Source of the DNA: Cupriavidus malaysiensis
Lineage (GTDB): Bacteria; Pseudomonadota; Gammaproteobacteria; Burkholderiales; Burkholderiaceae
NCBI RefSeq assembly: GCF_001854325.1
Contig: NZ_CP017755.1
Span: forward strand, 2,666,001-2,730,000
Direction: 5' to 3'
Length of the DNA stretch: 64,000 nucleotides
Shown: in pieces, positions 1-7,790 of the stretch
Layout of the letters: every line of letters starts with the position of its first letter
Numbering within the stretch: the stretch's first letter is position 1
Translations under genes and position numbers: made by a program
Notes under the pieces: model-generated
The model's input: the letters and a program-made list of their open reading frames with translations, nothing else
The model's database searches: none
What the model was told of the DNA's origin: nothing

Positions 1-405
1 CTGGTGGCGGGCTTGTTCGTGCTGGTGGCCGGACTGCAGCAGACCGGCGCCATCGATGCGCTCGGGCGTGCCGTGTCGGCCGTTGCCGAAGCCGACGGGG
101 TGGCCAGCCTGTGGGGCATCGGCACGGTGGTGGCGCTGGCCTGCAACCTGGCCAACAACCTGCCTGCCGGCCTGGTCGCGTCATCGGCGCTGGCGGCGGG
201 ACACGCCTCGCAGACCGTCACCAGCGCCGTGCTGGTCGGCATCGACCTGGGCCCCAACCTGTCGGTGACGGGCTCGCTGGCCACGCTGCTGTGGCTCACC
301 GCACTGCGGCGCGAAGGCCATGCCGTGGGCACGCTGCAGTTCCTGCGCGTCGGCATGCTGGTGACGCCGCCCGCGCTGCTGGCGGCGCTGGCCGTGCTGG
401 CTTGA
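1..405 (+). CDS. ArsB/NhaD-type permease, C-terminal part (gene begins before the window)
   Basis: This is the last ~134 codons of an integral membrane permease, open to the window edge. The segment NLANNLPAGL followed by GIDLGPNLSVTGSLATLLWL matches the conserved C-terminal signature of the ArsB arsenite carrier family within the ion-transporter superfamily, where an Asn-rich loop and a GPN motif line the substrate path. At least three hydrophobic helices are visible, the last ending four residues before the stop. In the family the protein extrudes arsenite/antimonite, alone or with an ArsA ATPase. The true start and any ars neighbours are outside the window, so the substrate is inferred from family resemblance only. 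Confidence 0.8.
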   Translation: MVAGLFVLVAGLQQTGAIDALGRAVSAVAEADGVASLWGIGTVVALACNLANNLPAGLVASSALAAGHASQTVTSAVLVGIDLGPNLSVTGSLATLLWLTALRREGHAVGTLQFLRVGMLVTPPALLAALAVLA

Positions 406-842
406 ACCTGCGGGCGGCTGGCGGCAGCTAGCGCGGCCGCGCCGGCCCCGGCGCCGAGGGGGAGGCCGATCCGATCGTCACGCGCAGCAGGCGCGCGCCG
501 CCGGCGCCCTGGGTCGCGTCGGGTCGCTCCAGCACACCGTGCTCGACCATCGCCTGCGGCGGCGGCACGGTTGCAACGGGCAGGAGAAGAAGGCTGCTGC
601 AGGGAAACGCGATCAATGGATTCACTTGCCCGTCCTCACAGGTTCGCCGCCTCGGGGCGCAAGCTTGTCGTTGGCGAGATAGGCGTCGTCGGGGCCAGGA
701 ACGCCCCGGTTGAGCATTATGTCTGCATAACGGTGCCCTTTTGTGGCGGCTTGAGTACTGTCACAAAGAATTCACAAGAGCCTGTGCCAAGACGTGCTTT
801 CCTCTAGGCTTTCGGCGCCAGGCCTGGCGCCGGCTCCATCGC
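406..842. other. intergenic stretch upstream of pstS
   Basis: No convincing gene lies here. A 65-codon reading frame on the minus strand (625 to 428) begins with a weak hydrophobic stretch but lacks a good Shine-Dalgarno sequence and ends in a Pro/Arg-rich tail, so I do not call it. The right-hand part is less GC-rich than its surroundings and holds the possible Pho box annotated separately. Confidence 0.6.
758..775 (+). promoter_or_regulatory. putative PhoB-binding Pho box
   Basis: CTGTCAC at 758-764, spacer AAAG, then AATTCAC at 769-775 reproduce the Pho-box layout of two 7-bp direct repeats 11 bp apart. The first repeat matches CTGTCAT at six of seven positions, the second less well. It lies about 70-85 bp upstream of the pstS start, a fitting place for a phosphate-starvation promoter. 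PhoB control is inference from sequence and target. Confidence 0.5.
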
Positions 843-1937
843 ATGCACCGCTCCGCCTTCATGTTCCCGCCCCGCCTTCGCGCCCTCCTTACCACCTTTG
901 TGCTGCTGGCCTGCTGCGGCGCCGCAGCCCAGGCCCAGATCCGCGGCGCCGGTTCGACCGCCGCCGCCCCCGTCTACCGCGTCTGGGCCGACAGTTTCCG
1001 CGCCGCCTCCGGCAGCGCCGTCGCCTATGACGCCGTGGGGTCGGGCGAAGGCATGCGGCGTATCCGCGCCGGCGAAGTGGATTTCGGCGCCTCGGACGTG
1101 CCGCTGGCCCCGGACGAGGCCCGGCGCCAAGGACTGGTGCTGGTGCCCACGGTGGTGACGGCCGCGGTGCCGGTGGTCAACCTGCCCGGCGTACCCGCCG
1201 GCCAGTTACACCTGAGCGGCGAGGCGCTGGCCGCGATCTACCTCGGGCAGATCGAGTCCTGGGACGCGGCGGAGATCCGCGCGCTCAATCCCGGCCTGGC
1301 GCTGCCGCGCCTGAAGATCCGCCCGGTGGCCCGCACCGACGCTTCGGGCACGACATTCCACTTCACCAGCTACCTGAGCGAGGTCAGCCCCGACTGGAAA
1401 GCGCGTTTCGGCGCGCGCTCGACGGTGGCCTGGCCGGCCGGCTTCCTGCCGGCCAAGGGCAGCGGCGAAGTGGTGCACGCGGTACAGGGCACCAGCGGGG
1501 CCATCGGCTACGTCGACTACAACTATGTGCTGGAGGCCGGCCTGAACGCCGTGCTGCTGCGCAATGCCTCCGGCCAGTTCGTCGCCGCCGGCGTCAACGC
1601 CTTCCGCCAGGCCGTGCTCAACAGCGACTGGAACCGCAAGGGCGATTTCGCCAGTCCCCTGGTCAACCGCGGGGGGCACGATACCTGGCCGATCACCATG
1701 GGCACCTTCATCGCCGTGCCGGCGGTCAGCCGTGACGGCCCGCGCACGCTGGCGGCGCTGCGCTTCCTCGCCTGGGGCTACCTGCACGGCGACGAGCTGG
1801 CGCGCCAGGCCCGCTTCGTGCCGCTGCCCGAGCGGGTGCAGGCGAGCGCCTACCGCGAACTGGCCGGCGTCACCGACCGCGCCGGCAACGCCATCGGCCT
1901 GCAAAGCATGGGCGGGCCGGCGGCCGGCGCGCGCTGA
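843..1937 (+). CDS. pstS: phosphate ABC transporter periplasmic binding protein PstS
   Basis: This 364-residue protein captures inorganic phosphate in the periplasm for the PstCAB importer. Residues 1-31 form a signal peptide (hydrophobic core LLTTFVLLACCGA, cleavage after AQA). The mature part starts with the family opening GAGSTAAAPVY, followed by GSGEGM, the DFGASD segment and RTDASGTTFHF, which carry phosphate ligands in the PstS family. The ATG at 843 is chosen because longer frames would bury the signal peptide; ATG 861 is an alternative. A possible Pho box lies upstream. No pstC, pstA, pstB or phoU follows: the next gene is folE, so this PstS is an orphan here and must share a transporter encoded elsewhere. 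Confidence 0.92.
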   Translation: MHRSAFMFPPRLRALLTTFVLLACCGAAAQAQIRGAGSTAAAPVYRVWADSFRAASGSAVAYDAVGSGEGMRRIRAGEVDFGASDVPLAPDEARRQGLVLVPTVVTAAVPVVNLPGVPAGQLHLSGEALAAIYLGQIESWDAAEIRALNPGLALPRLKIRPVARTDASGTTFHFTSYLSEVSPDWKARFGARSTVAWPAGFLPAKGSGEVVHAVQGTSGAIGYVDYNYVLEAGLNAVLLRNASGQFVAAGVNAFRQAVLNSDWNRKGDFASPLVNRGGHDTWPITMGTFIAVPAVSRDGPRTLAALRFLAWGYLHGDELARQARFVPLPERVQASAYRELAGVTDRAGNAIGLQSMGGPAAGAR

Positions 1938-2070
1938 AAGCGCCGCCGCGGCGCGCGGACACCGCTTGTCCTCCCTTGCCGCCGCTTGCTTGTCGCCCCC
2001 CGGTGCGTGCCATATAGTGGCGTAAGGCATGGCATCCGGCTTCGCCGCCACTTTCCAGGACGCGAACGAC

Positions 2071-2796
2071 ATGAGCAAGCAGCACCCGGTCCCGCCCCGT
2101 CCGGACCAGGCCGACGGCCCGCCGGTGTCGGAGCAGATCCGCGCCCGGCTGCAAGCGGCGCGCCAGCGCTTCCACGCCAACGACAATATCGCCGCCTACC
2201 TGGAGCCCGGCGAATTCGAGGCGCTGCAGGAGGAAGTGCAGGCGCGCATGGAGGACGTGCTGCGCAGCCTGGTGATCGACGTCGAGCGCGACCACAACAC
2301 GCGCGAGACGGCGCGGCGGGTGGCCAAGATGTACCTGCGCGAGGTCTTCGGCGGCCGCTACGTCGGCGCGCCCAATGTCACCGAATTTCCCAACGTCGAA
2401 CAGCTCAACGAACTGATGATCGTGGGCCCGATGCGTGTGCGCAGCGCCTGCTCGCACCACCTGTGCCCCATCATCGGCAAGCTGTGGATCGGCGTGATGC
2501 CGAACCAGCACTCCAACCTGATCGGCCTGTCCAAGTACGCGCGCCTGGCCGAATGGGTCATGCTGCGGCCGCAGATCCAGGAGGAAGCCGTGGCCCAGCT
2601 CGCCGACCTGCTGCAGGAAAAGATGAATCCGGACGGCCTCGCCATCGTGATGGAGGCCGAGCATTTCTGCATGCACTGGCGCGGCGTGCGCGACACCGAC
2701 GCCAAGATGACCAACAGCGTGATGCGCGGCTGCTTCCTCAAGGACGACAGCCTGCGCCGCGAATTCCTGACCCTGCTGAGCCTGAACCGTAGCTGA
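2071..2796 (+). CDS. folE: GTP cyclohydrolase I
   Basis: Converts GTP to 7,8-dihydroneopterin triphosphate, the first step of tetrahydrofolate and pterin synthesis, as a cytosolic homodecamer. The 241-residue protein has the T-fold catalytic domain in its C-terminal two thirds. The zinc ligands are visible as Cys127 and His130 in CSHH and Cys200 in HFCMH, and TNSVMRGCF near the C-terminus matches the family's conserved TSALRGxF-type loop. The variant sequence (SACSHHLCP rather than TCEHHF) marks a divergent folE branch. ATG 2071 is preferred because CCAGGA lies ten bases upstream; an in-frame ATG at 2029 would add 14 residues. The gene ends 11 bp before a BLUF photoreceptor gene and is probably co-transcribed with it. 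Confidence 0.9.
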   Translation: MSKQHPVPPRPDQADGPPVSEQIRARLQAARQRFHANDNIAAYLEPGEFEALQEEVQARMEDVLRSLVIDVERDHNTRETARRVAKMYLREVFGGRYVGAPNVTEFPNVEQLNELMIVGPMRVRSACSHHLCPIIGKLWIGVMPNQHSNLIGLSKYARLAEWVMLRPQIQEEAVAQLADLLQEKMNPDGLAIVMEAEHFCMHWRGVRDTDAKMTNSVMRGCFLKDDSLRREFLTLLSLNRS

Positions 2797-2807
2797 CGGA
2801 GGCCGCC

Positions 2808-3251
2808 ATGCTCGTCCGCCTGCTGTACGCAAGCCGCGCCCGCCAGCCGCTGGCGCCCGCCGCGATCGACGACATCCTCGCCACCAGCGTGGAATACAAC
2901 CCGCGCCACGGCATCACCGGCGTGCTGTGCCACGGCAACGGCGTCTTCCTGCAGGCGCTGGAAGGCGACCGCGAGGAAGTCAATGCGCTATACCAGGCAA
3001 TCTCGCGCGATGCGCGCCACCATGAGCTGGTGCTGCTGCAGTTCGAGGAAATCGTCCAGCGCGACTTCCCCGGCTGGTCCATGGTCCGTGTCAATGCGGC
3101 CAAGGTCAATCCGGCCACCATGCTGAAATACTCCACGCACGGCGAGCTCGACCCCTACCGCACCAGCGGCGCGGCCTCGCTGGCCCTGCTCAAGGAACTG
3201 ATCGCCGGGGCCTCGCTGGTGGCGCGCAATCCGGAGCGCGGGCGCAGCTAG
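2808..3251 (+). CDS. BLUF-domain blue-light sensor protein
   Basis: A 147-residue protein made almost entirely of one BLUF domain, which binds FAD and changes its hydrogen-bond network on blue-light absorption. The diagnostic residues are present: Tyr7 in LLYAS, Asn31 in EYNPRHGITG, Gln49 in FLQALEG, and Trp90/Met92 in GWSM. About 45 residues follow the core and contain the usual C-terminal capping helices, with no output enzyme domain, so it is a short BLUF that should act by binding a partner. A strong Shine-Dalgarno sequence (GACGGAGG) precedes the start. It sits 11 bp after folE, so light sensing and pterin synthesis may be linked; the partner is unknown. Confidence 0.9.
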   Translation: MLVRLLYASRARQPLAPAAIDDILATSVEYNPRHGITGVLCHGNGVFLQALEGDREEVNALYQAISRDARHHELVLLQFEEIVQRDFPGWSMVRVNAAKVNPATMLKYSTHGELDPYRTSGAASLALLKELIAGASLVARNPERGRS

Positions 3252-3660
3252 CCGCCCCGCCGGTCCCGGGCCAGGCCCCTGCCACGCGGCTTCCCTCGCC
3301 CTGTGCCGGCGGCACGCCGGCCGCGCGGCGGCCGAAACAGGCAGGCAATGGAAAAGCGCCCTGCCCTGGCATCGGCAGCCGCTCGCCCGCTCGCAAACCC
3401 GGCGTCGAGCGCGGCGCAATGGGAACGGCGGAAACCACGGCTTTGCCGGATGCGGTCAAATACGCTTGCCTACCGTCCCGGATTATTCCCAATCGGATTG
3501 CCAGCCTCCCTTTTTGCTGCAGCCGCGCTTGCGGTATTCGCAGCGTTTAAATCGCCTTGCCGGCAGCGCCATGCATGTGCGGGAATTGGGCGAAGGCGCT
3601 TCGCCCGGCCTCACTGCGGCGCAAGCCAGGCGCTATCCGCAGGCCGCCACGCGCGCCCGC

Positions 3661-3728
3661 CACATGTGCACCACATGTGTGCCACAGGTGCGCTGCATAT
3701 GCGCCGTATATGCGCCGCCTATGCAGCG
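3661..3728. repeat. cluster of short palindromic words (CACATGTG / GCATATGC type)
   Basis: Within 68 bp the sequence contains CACATGTG, CACATGTGTG, CACAGGTG, GCATATGC, GTATATGC and CTATGCAG. All are 8-bp near-palindromes of the form YRYATRYR arranged almost head to tail. They alternate pyrimidine-purine steps, which are flexible. No matching gene or terminator explains them; they could be binding sites for a dimeric regulator or an H-NS-type nucleation zone. Confidence 0.5.
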
Positions 3729-3884
3729 CAGGGACGGCGAACGATCGCGGCCATTAAAGGAAAAAAGAAAAGGGAAATCACCCGGGCACTGGAAATCACT
3801 GCAAGAGAATACATCCTGAGCGCCGCAATGGCTGGCGGATACCTCGCGCAGGCCGGCCGATTTGGTGTAATTCAACAATTCGAT

Positions 3885-3914
3885 TTGCCCTTCCCAATGA
3901 GAATGCCATATGAT
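3885..3914 (+). promoter_or_regulatory. putative sigma-70 promoter of the hns-like gene
   Basis: TTGCCC (3885-3890) and TATGAT (3909-3914) are separated by 18 bp inside the AT-rich block, about 50 bp before the start codon. They match the -35 and -10 consensus at four and five of six positions. Assigned from sequence only. Confidence 0.4.
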
Positions 3915-3962
3915 GGAAAGTGTTTGATTATTTCTATGCGCCCCCCTTCAAGGATAACGACA

Positions 3963-4271
3963 ATGGCCACTTACAAGCAGTTGCTGGCGGAAAAGAAAGC
4001 ATTGGAAGAAAAACTCGCGGAAGTCCGGGCCAACGAGATTGCCGGCGTCATCGAGCAGATCCGCGCGCTGATGGCGGAATATGACTTGTCGGTGGACGAC
4101 CTGGCTCCCCGCAAACGGGGCCGGCCGGCGGGCAGCAAGACCCGGCACAGCGAACCGCTGCCGCCGAAGTACCGCGACCCCAAGACCGGTGCCACCTGGT
4201 CGGGCCGCGGCCGCGCGCCGGCCTGGCTCGGCAAGAACCGCGCCCGCTTCCTGATCCAGGACGCCGAGTAA
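3963..4271 (+). CDS. H-NS family nucleoid-associated protein
   Basis: A 102-residue H-NS/BpH3/MvaT-analogue-type protein that binds and bridges AT-rich DNA and silences horizontally acquired genes. Residues 1-45 form a charged coiled-coil oligomerisation region (AEKKALEEKLAEVRA). A basic linker with RKRGRPAGS follows. The C-terminal DNA-binding motif is YRDPKTGATWSGRGRAPAWL, whose RGR core inserts into the minor groove. The ATG at 3963 has AAGGA nine bases upstream and coincides with the coiled coil's beginning; the longer in-frame opening from 3303 has non-coding character. The AT-rich upstream region suggests autoregulation. It faces the efflux operon convergently across a strong hairpin. 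Confidence 0.9.
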   Translation: MATYKQLLAEKKALEEKLAEVRANEIAGVIEQIRALMAEYDLSVDDLAPRKRGRPAGSKTRHSEPLPPKYRDPKTGATWSGRGRAPAWLGKNRARFLIQDAE

Positions 4272-4300
4272 TCGCCCGCGGCATCCCGGGCATCCCGGGC

Positions 4301-4329
4301 GACCTGCCCCGGCCAGGCCGGGGCAGGTC
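4301..4329. terminator. perfect 14-bp inverted repeat between convergent genes
   Basis: GACCTGCCCCGGCC and its exact reverse complement flank a single A. It follows the hns-like stop by 29 bp and precedes the outer-membrane factor stop on the other strand by 12 bp. It can form the same hairpin in both transcripts, so it is read as a bidirectional terminator-like structure. No long U tract follows, so efficiency is uncertain. Confidence 0.65.
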
Positions 4330-4341
4330 AACGCATTCTGC

Positions 4342-5796
4342 TTAAACATCTCCCCCCAGTGCCTGGAATAGCGTCACCGCCGCGGTGAGCTGGTTGTAGC
4401 GGTTCTCGGCCAGCGTCCGTTCCGCCGCGCGCGCGCTTTCCTGCGCCTCCAGCCAGGCCCGCAGCGACACCTGGCCGGCGCGGTAGCGCACCGCGTAGAC
4501 CCGTTCTGCCGCGCGCGCGGCGGCCAGCGCCCGTTGCTGCTGCTCGCCCTGCTGCAGGTAGTGGGTGCGGGCCGACAAGGCGGTTTCGACATCCGTGAGC
4601 GCCACATACAGCGTCTGCCGGAACGACACGGCCGCCTTGTCGTAGCTGGCCTGGCTGGACTGGATGCTGAGGTCGCGCTGGCGCCAGTTGAGCAGCGGCA
4701 GGGCCAGGCTCACGCCGAGCGTGCCGATCGGATTCTTGAGCAGGTCCACCAATGCCGTGCTGGAGGTGCCCAGCGTGCCGGTCAGCGCCAGCGTCGGATA
4801 GTAGCTGGCGCGGGTGGCGTTGACATTGGCGAACTGCTCGCGCAGGCGCAGCTCCGCCGCGCGCAGGTCCGGCCGCCGCGCCAGCACCCCGGCCGGCACG
4901 CCCGCGTCGATGGCCGGCGCCCGCAGCGAGAACAGGGGCGGCGGCGCCGACACCAGGTCCGCCGCGGGATCGGCCAGCAGCGCGGCCAGCGACAGCCGCG
5001 CGGCGGCCTGCTGCGCCTGCAGCTGCGACAAGGTGGCACGTTCCGATTCCAGGCTCTGCTCGGCTTCCAGCATCTCCAGTGGCGAGGCGGCGCCGGCCGC
5101 ACGCTGCACCCGCACCAGTTCCAGCACCCGCTCCAGGTAGGCCACGCTGTCCTGCTCGCTGGCGATGCGCTGCGCCAGGTAGGCCAGCTTCCAGTACAGG
5201 TTGGCGGTGGTGCCGATCAGCGACAGGCGCGTGCTGGCCAGGTCCTGCTGCGTGGCGAGCGCCTCCCAGCGCGCGGCGTCGGTCAGCTGGGCCAGCTTGC
5301 CCCACAGGTCGGCTTCGTAGCTGACGGTGCCGGTCAGCGCGTGCGACGTGGCACTGCCGCCGCGGGCGAGCCCGCGCGCGTGCGCGCCATCGTATTCGGC
5401 GGCCAGTGTCGGCAGCTCGCCGGTGTGGGTCAGCCGGGCCTGCAGCTGGGCGGCGTGCACGCTGATGGCGGCGGCGGCGAGATCGCCGTTGCGCGCCAGC
5501 ACTTGTTCGATCAGCCGGTCCAGGCCGGCATCGCCGAAGCGCCGCCACCAGCCGTCGCCGTCGGCGGCCGGCGCGACCCTGGCGGCGCCCCCGCCGCCCC
5601 CCTCGCCACCGTTCTCGGCGGCCCCGCGCGCGGCGCCCGCCGCCTCCTGCCGCCAGCTCCCCGGAACCGCCAGCGCCGGCTCCTGGTAGGGTGGATTGAC
5701 CAGCCCGCCGCAACCGCCCAGCGCGGCGGCCAGGGTCGCCAGCATCCATGCCGCGCCGGCCCGGCGGCGAAGTACGGCAGACAGACGATGCGTCAT
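4342..5796 (-). CDS. outer-membrane efflux lipoprotein, NodT family (partner of MacAB)
   Basis: A 484-residue TolC-like outer-membrane channel. The N-terminus is a lipoprotein signal with the lipobox LGGC, followed by NPPYQEPALAVP, the usual NodT opening. Two repeats of the outer-membrane-efflux domain follow, each with long coiled-coil helices (for example LAERNG and ALTDVETALSARTHYLQQ). ATG 5796 places the signal correctly and lies 4 bp after the MacB stop, so it is translationally close to macB; an upstream in-frame ATG (5820) would overlap macB. It is the last gene of the six-gene leftward operon and probably completes the MacAB machine, while the other NodT gene at 9038-10531 serves the RND pump. 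Partner assignment is by gene order. Confidence 0.88.
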   Translation of the reverse strand: MTHRLSAVLRRRAGAAWMLATLAAALGGCGGLVNPPYQEPALAVPGSWRQEAAGAARGAAENGGEGGGGGAARVAPAADGDGWWRRFGDAGLDRLIEQVLARNGDLAAAAISVHAAQLQARLTHTGELPTLAAEYDGAHARGLARGGSATSHALTGTVSYEADLWGKLAQLTDAARWEALATQQDLASTRLSLIGTTANLYWKLAYLAQRIASEQDSVAYLERVLELVRVQRAAGAASPLEMLEAEQSLESERATLSQLQAQQAAARLSLAALLADPAADLVSAPPPLFSLRAPAIDAGVPAGVLARRPDLRAAELRLREQFANVNATRASYYPTLALTGTLGTSSTALVDLLKNPIGTLGVSLALPLLNWRQRDLSIQSSQASYDKAAVSFRQTLYVALTDVETALSARTHYLQQGEQQQRALAAARAAERVYAVRYRAGQVSLRAWLEAQESARAAERTLAENRYNQLTAAVTLFQALGGDV

Positions 5797-5800
5797 GGCC

Positions 5801-7777
5801 TTACTCCCGCGCCAGCGCATCGATCGGCTTCATGCGCGCCGCATTGCGCGCGGGCAGGAAGCCGAACAGCACGCCGATGGCGGTCGAGCACAGCAAGGCG
5901 CCGCTGACCGCCGCCGCCGAGAACACCATGGGAAAGCCATCGGCGAAGACCGTGAAGGCCAGCCGGCCCAGCCCTGCCAGCAGCACCCCGCCGATGCCGC
6001 CGGTCAGGCACACCAGCGCGGCCTCCAGCAGGAACTGCACGCGGATGTCGCCCGGGCGCGCGCCCACCGCCATGCGCACGCCGATCTCGCGCGTGCGCTC
6101 GGTGACCGACACCAGCATGATGTTCATCACGCCGATGCCGCCGACCAGCAGCGAGATCACCGCGATCAGGGAGATCAGCAGCGTCATGGTGGCGGAAGTG
6201 GATTCGATGGTCTGGCGGATGGTGTCCATATTGTTGACGTAGAAATCGCTGCGTCCGTGGCGGCGCTGCAGCAGGCTCTCGATGGCGGCCTGTGCCGCCG
6301 CGGTGGGCACGTCGTCGGCCACGCGCACCGTGATCGATTTCAGGTAGTTCTGTCCCAGCAGGCGCGTCATCGCCGTGGTGTAGGGAATCCACACCGTCAG
6401 GCTGTCGTTGCCGCCGAAGGTGCTCTGCTTGGGGGCGGTCACGCCCACCACCCGGCAGGGCACGTTGCCCAGCACCAGGATCTTGCCGACGGCCTGCTGC
6501 GCACTGGCGAAAAAGGCCTTGCGCGTGTTGTCGTCGATCACCGCCTGCTGCGCCCGCAGCCCCACCGCGTCCTCGCCGAACCAGCGCCCGGCCGCCAGCG
6601 TCAGTCCGCGCACGTCCGCATAGCCGGCGCCGACGCCCGCGATGCTGGCGGTGGCCGACACGTTGCGGTAGCGCACCGAGCGCGAGGCGCTGACGCCCGG
6701 CGACACGCTGGCGACGAAGGGCTGGCCGGCCAGCGCGTCGGCATCGCGCGTATTGAGCGTCTGCACGCGCGCGGCACGCTCGTCGCCGAAGCCGGCGCCC
6801 GGATAGACCTCGATGGTATTGGTGCCGATGGCGCTGATGTCCTGCAGGATGCGCTGGCGCGAGCCTTCGCCCAGCGCCACCACCGACACCACCGAGGCGA
6901 TGCCGATGATGATGCCCAGCATGGTCAGCAGGGTGCGCAGCTTGTGCGCGCGCATGGCGATGGCGGCCATGCGCCCGGCCTCCGCCAGGCGCGGCCATGC
7001 CGCGGCGCCGTGCCGGCCCGCGCCGGCCGCAGGCAGGGCCGCGGCGCCGGCCTCGATCCGCGCCGGCGCCGCCGCGGCCGATGGCGCAGCGCGCCGGTCG
7101 GCCACGATGCGCCCGTCGCTGATCTCCACCACGCGCCGCGCGTGTGCCGCCACCTGCATGTCGTGGGTGACCAGGATCACGGTGTGGCCGGCGGCGTTGA
7201 GCGCTTCCAGGATGCCCAGCACCTCCTCGCCGCTGGCCGAGTCCAGCGCGCCGGTCGGCTCGTCCGCCAGGATGACCTGGCCGCCGTTCATCAGCGCACG
7301 CGCGATCGACACGCGCTGCTGCTGGCCGCCGGACAGCTGCGCCGGCCGGTAGCCGATGCGGTGCGGCAAGCCCAGCCGCTCCAGCAAGGCGCGTGCGCGC
7401 GCGGCGCGCGCGGCCGGCGGCGTGCCGGCATAGACCGCCGGCATGGCGACGTTGTCCTGTGCGTCGAGGTCGCCCAGCAGGTGGTAGCGCTGGAACACGA
7501 AGCCGAAATGCTCGCGCCGCAGCCGCGCCAGCTGGTCGTCGTCCAAGGTACGCGTGTCCTGCCCGGCGATGCGGTAGCTGCCCGTGCTGGGCTGGTCCAG
7601 GCAGCCCAGCAGGTTCATCAGGGTCGACTTGCCCGAGCCGGACGGGCCGACGATGGCCACCATCTCGCCCGCGCCGATGTCCAGGTCGACGTCGCGCAGC
7701 ACCGTGACGCTGTCCTCGCCCGCGGGAAAGCTGCGCGAGACGCCGCGCAGGGCCAGCAATGGTTCTGCCGTGTGCAT
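5801..7777 (-). CDS. macB: MacB-type ABC exporter (ATPase fused to permease)
   Basis: A 658-residue inner-membrane type VII ABC transporter. The N-terminal ATPase shows Walker A GPSGSGKST, signature LSGGQQQR, Walker B VILADEPTGALDS and the switch His in LVTHD. A linker rich in Ala/Pro follows, then the first transmembrane helix (MLGIIIGIASVVSVVALG). A large periplasmic MacB_PCD domain contains SVSPGVSASR-type segments, and the last three helices end in the FtsX-like domain (GGIGVMNIMLVSVTERTREIG). It works by mechanotransmission to push substrates, in the family macrolides, lipopeptides or siderophores, from the periplasm through an outer-membrane channel. ATG 7777 gives the standard start MHTAEPLL. 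It lies 13 bp after macA, with its own outer-membrane partner downstream. Confidence 0.94.
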   Translation of the reverse strand: MHTAEPLLALRGVSRSFPAGEDSVTVLRDVDLDIGAGEMVAIVGPSGSGKSTLMNLLGCLDQPSTGSYRIAGQDTRTLDDDQLARLRREHFGFVFQRYHLLGDLDAQDNVAMPAVYAGTPPAARAARARALLERLGLPHRIGYRPAQLSGGQQQRVSIARALMNGGQVILADEPTGALDSASGEEVLGILEALNAAGHTVILVTHDMQVAAHARRVVEISDGRIVADRRAAPSAAAAPARIEAGAAALPAAGAGRHGAAAWPRLAEAGRMAAIAMRAHKLRTLLTMLGIIIGIASVVSVVALGEGSRQRILQDISAIGTNTIEVYPGAGFGDERAARVQTLNTRDADALAGQPFVASVSPGVSASRSVRYRNVSATASIAGVGAGYADVRGLTLAAGRWFGEDAVGLRAQQAVIDDNTRKAFFASAQQAVGKILVLGNVPCRVVGVTAPKQSTFGGNDSLTVWIPYTTAMTRLLGQNYLKSITVRVADDVPTAAAQAAIESLLQRRHGRSDFYVNNMDTIRQTIESTSATMTLLISLIAVISLLVGGIGVMNIMLVSVTERTREIGVRMAVGARPGDIRVQFLLEAALVCLTGGIGGVLLAGLGRLAFTVFADGFPMVFSAAAVSGALLCSTAIGVLFGFLPARNAARMKPIDALARE

Positions 7778-7790
7778 GCCGTCCCCGCCC

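Larger units (their letters stand above)
3252..3962. other. 711-bp spacer with a palindromic array and an AT-rich hns upstream region
   Basis: No gene is supported, although an open frame runs through it in phase with hns from 3303; its translation is low-complexity and Arg/Ala-rich and changes character sharply at the hns start. Two things stand out: a dense set of short palindromes at 3661-3728 (annotated separately) and an AT-rich block from about 3745 to 3960, unusual for this genome and typical of xenogeneic or H-NS-autoregulated promoters. Confidence 0.6.

Noticed and set aside
428..625. 65-codon minus-strand frame after the ArsB-type gene
   Set aside because: No Shine-Dalgarno, no recognisable domain and a Pro/Arg-rich tail; coding character is weak.
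3303..3962. N-terminal extension of the H-NS-like gene
   Set aside because: Translation upstream of 3963 is low-complexity and the strong Shine-Dalgarno and coiled coil begin at 3963.
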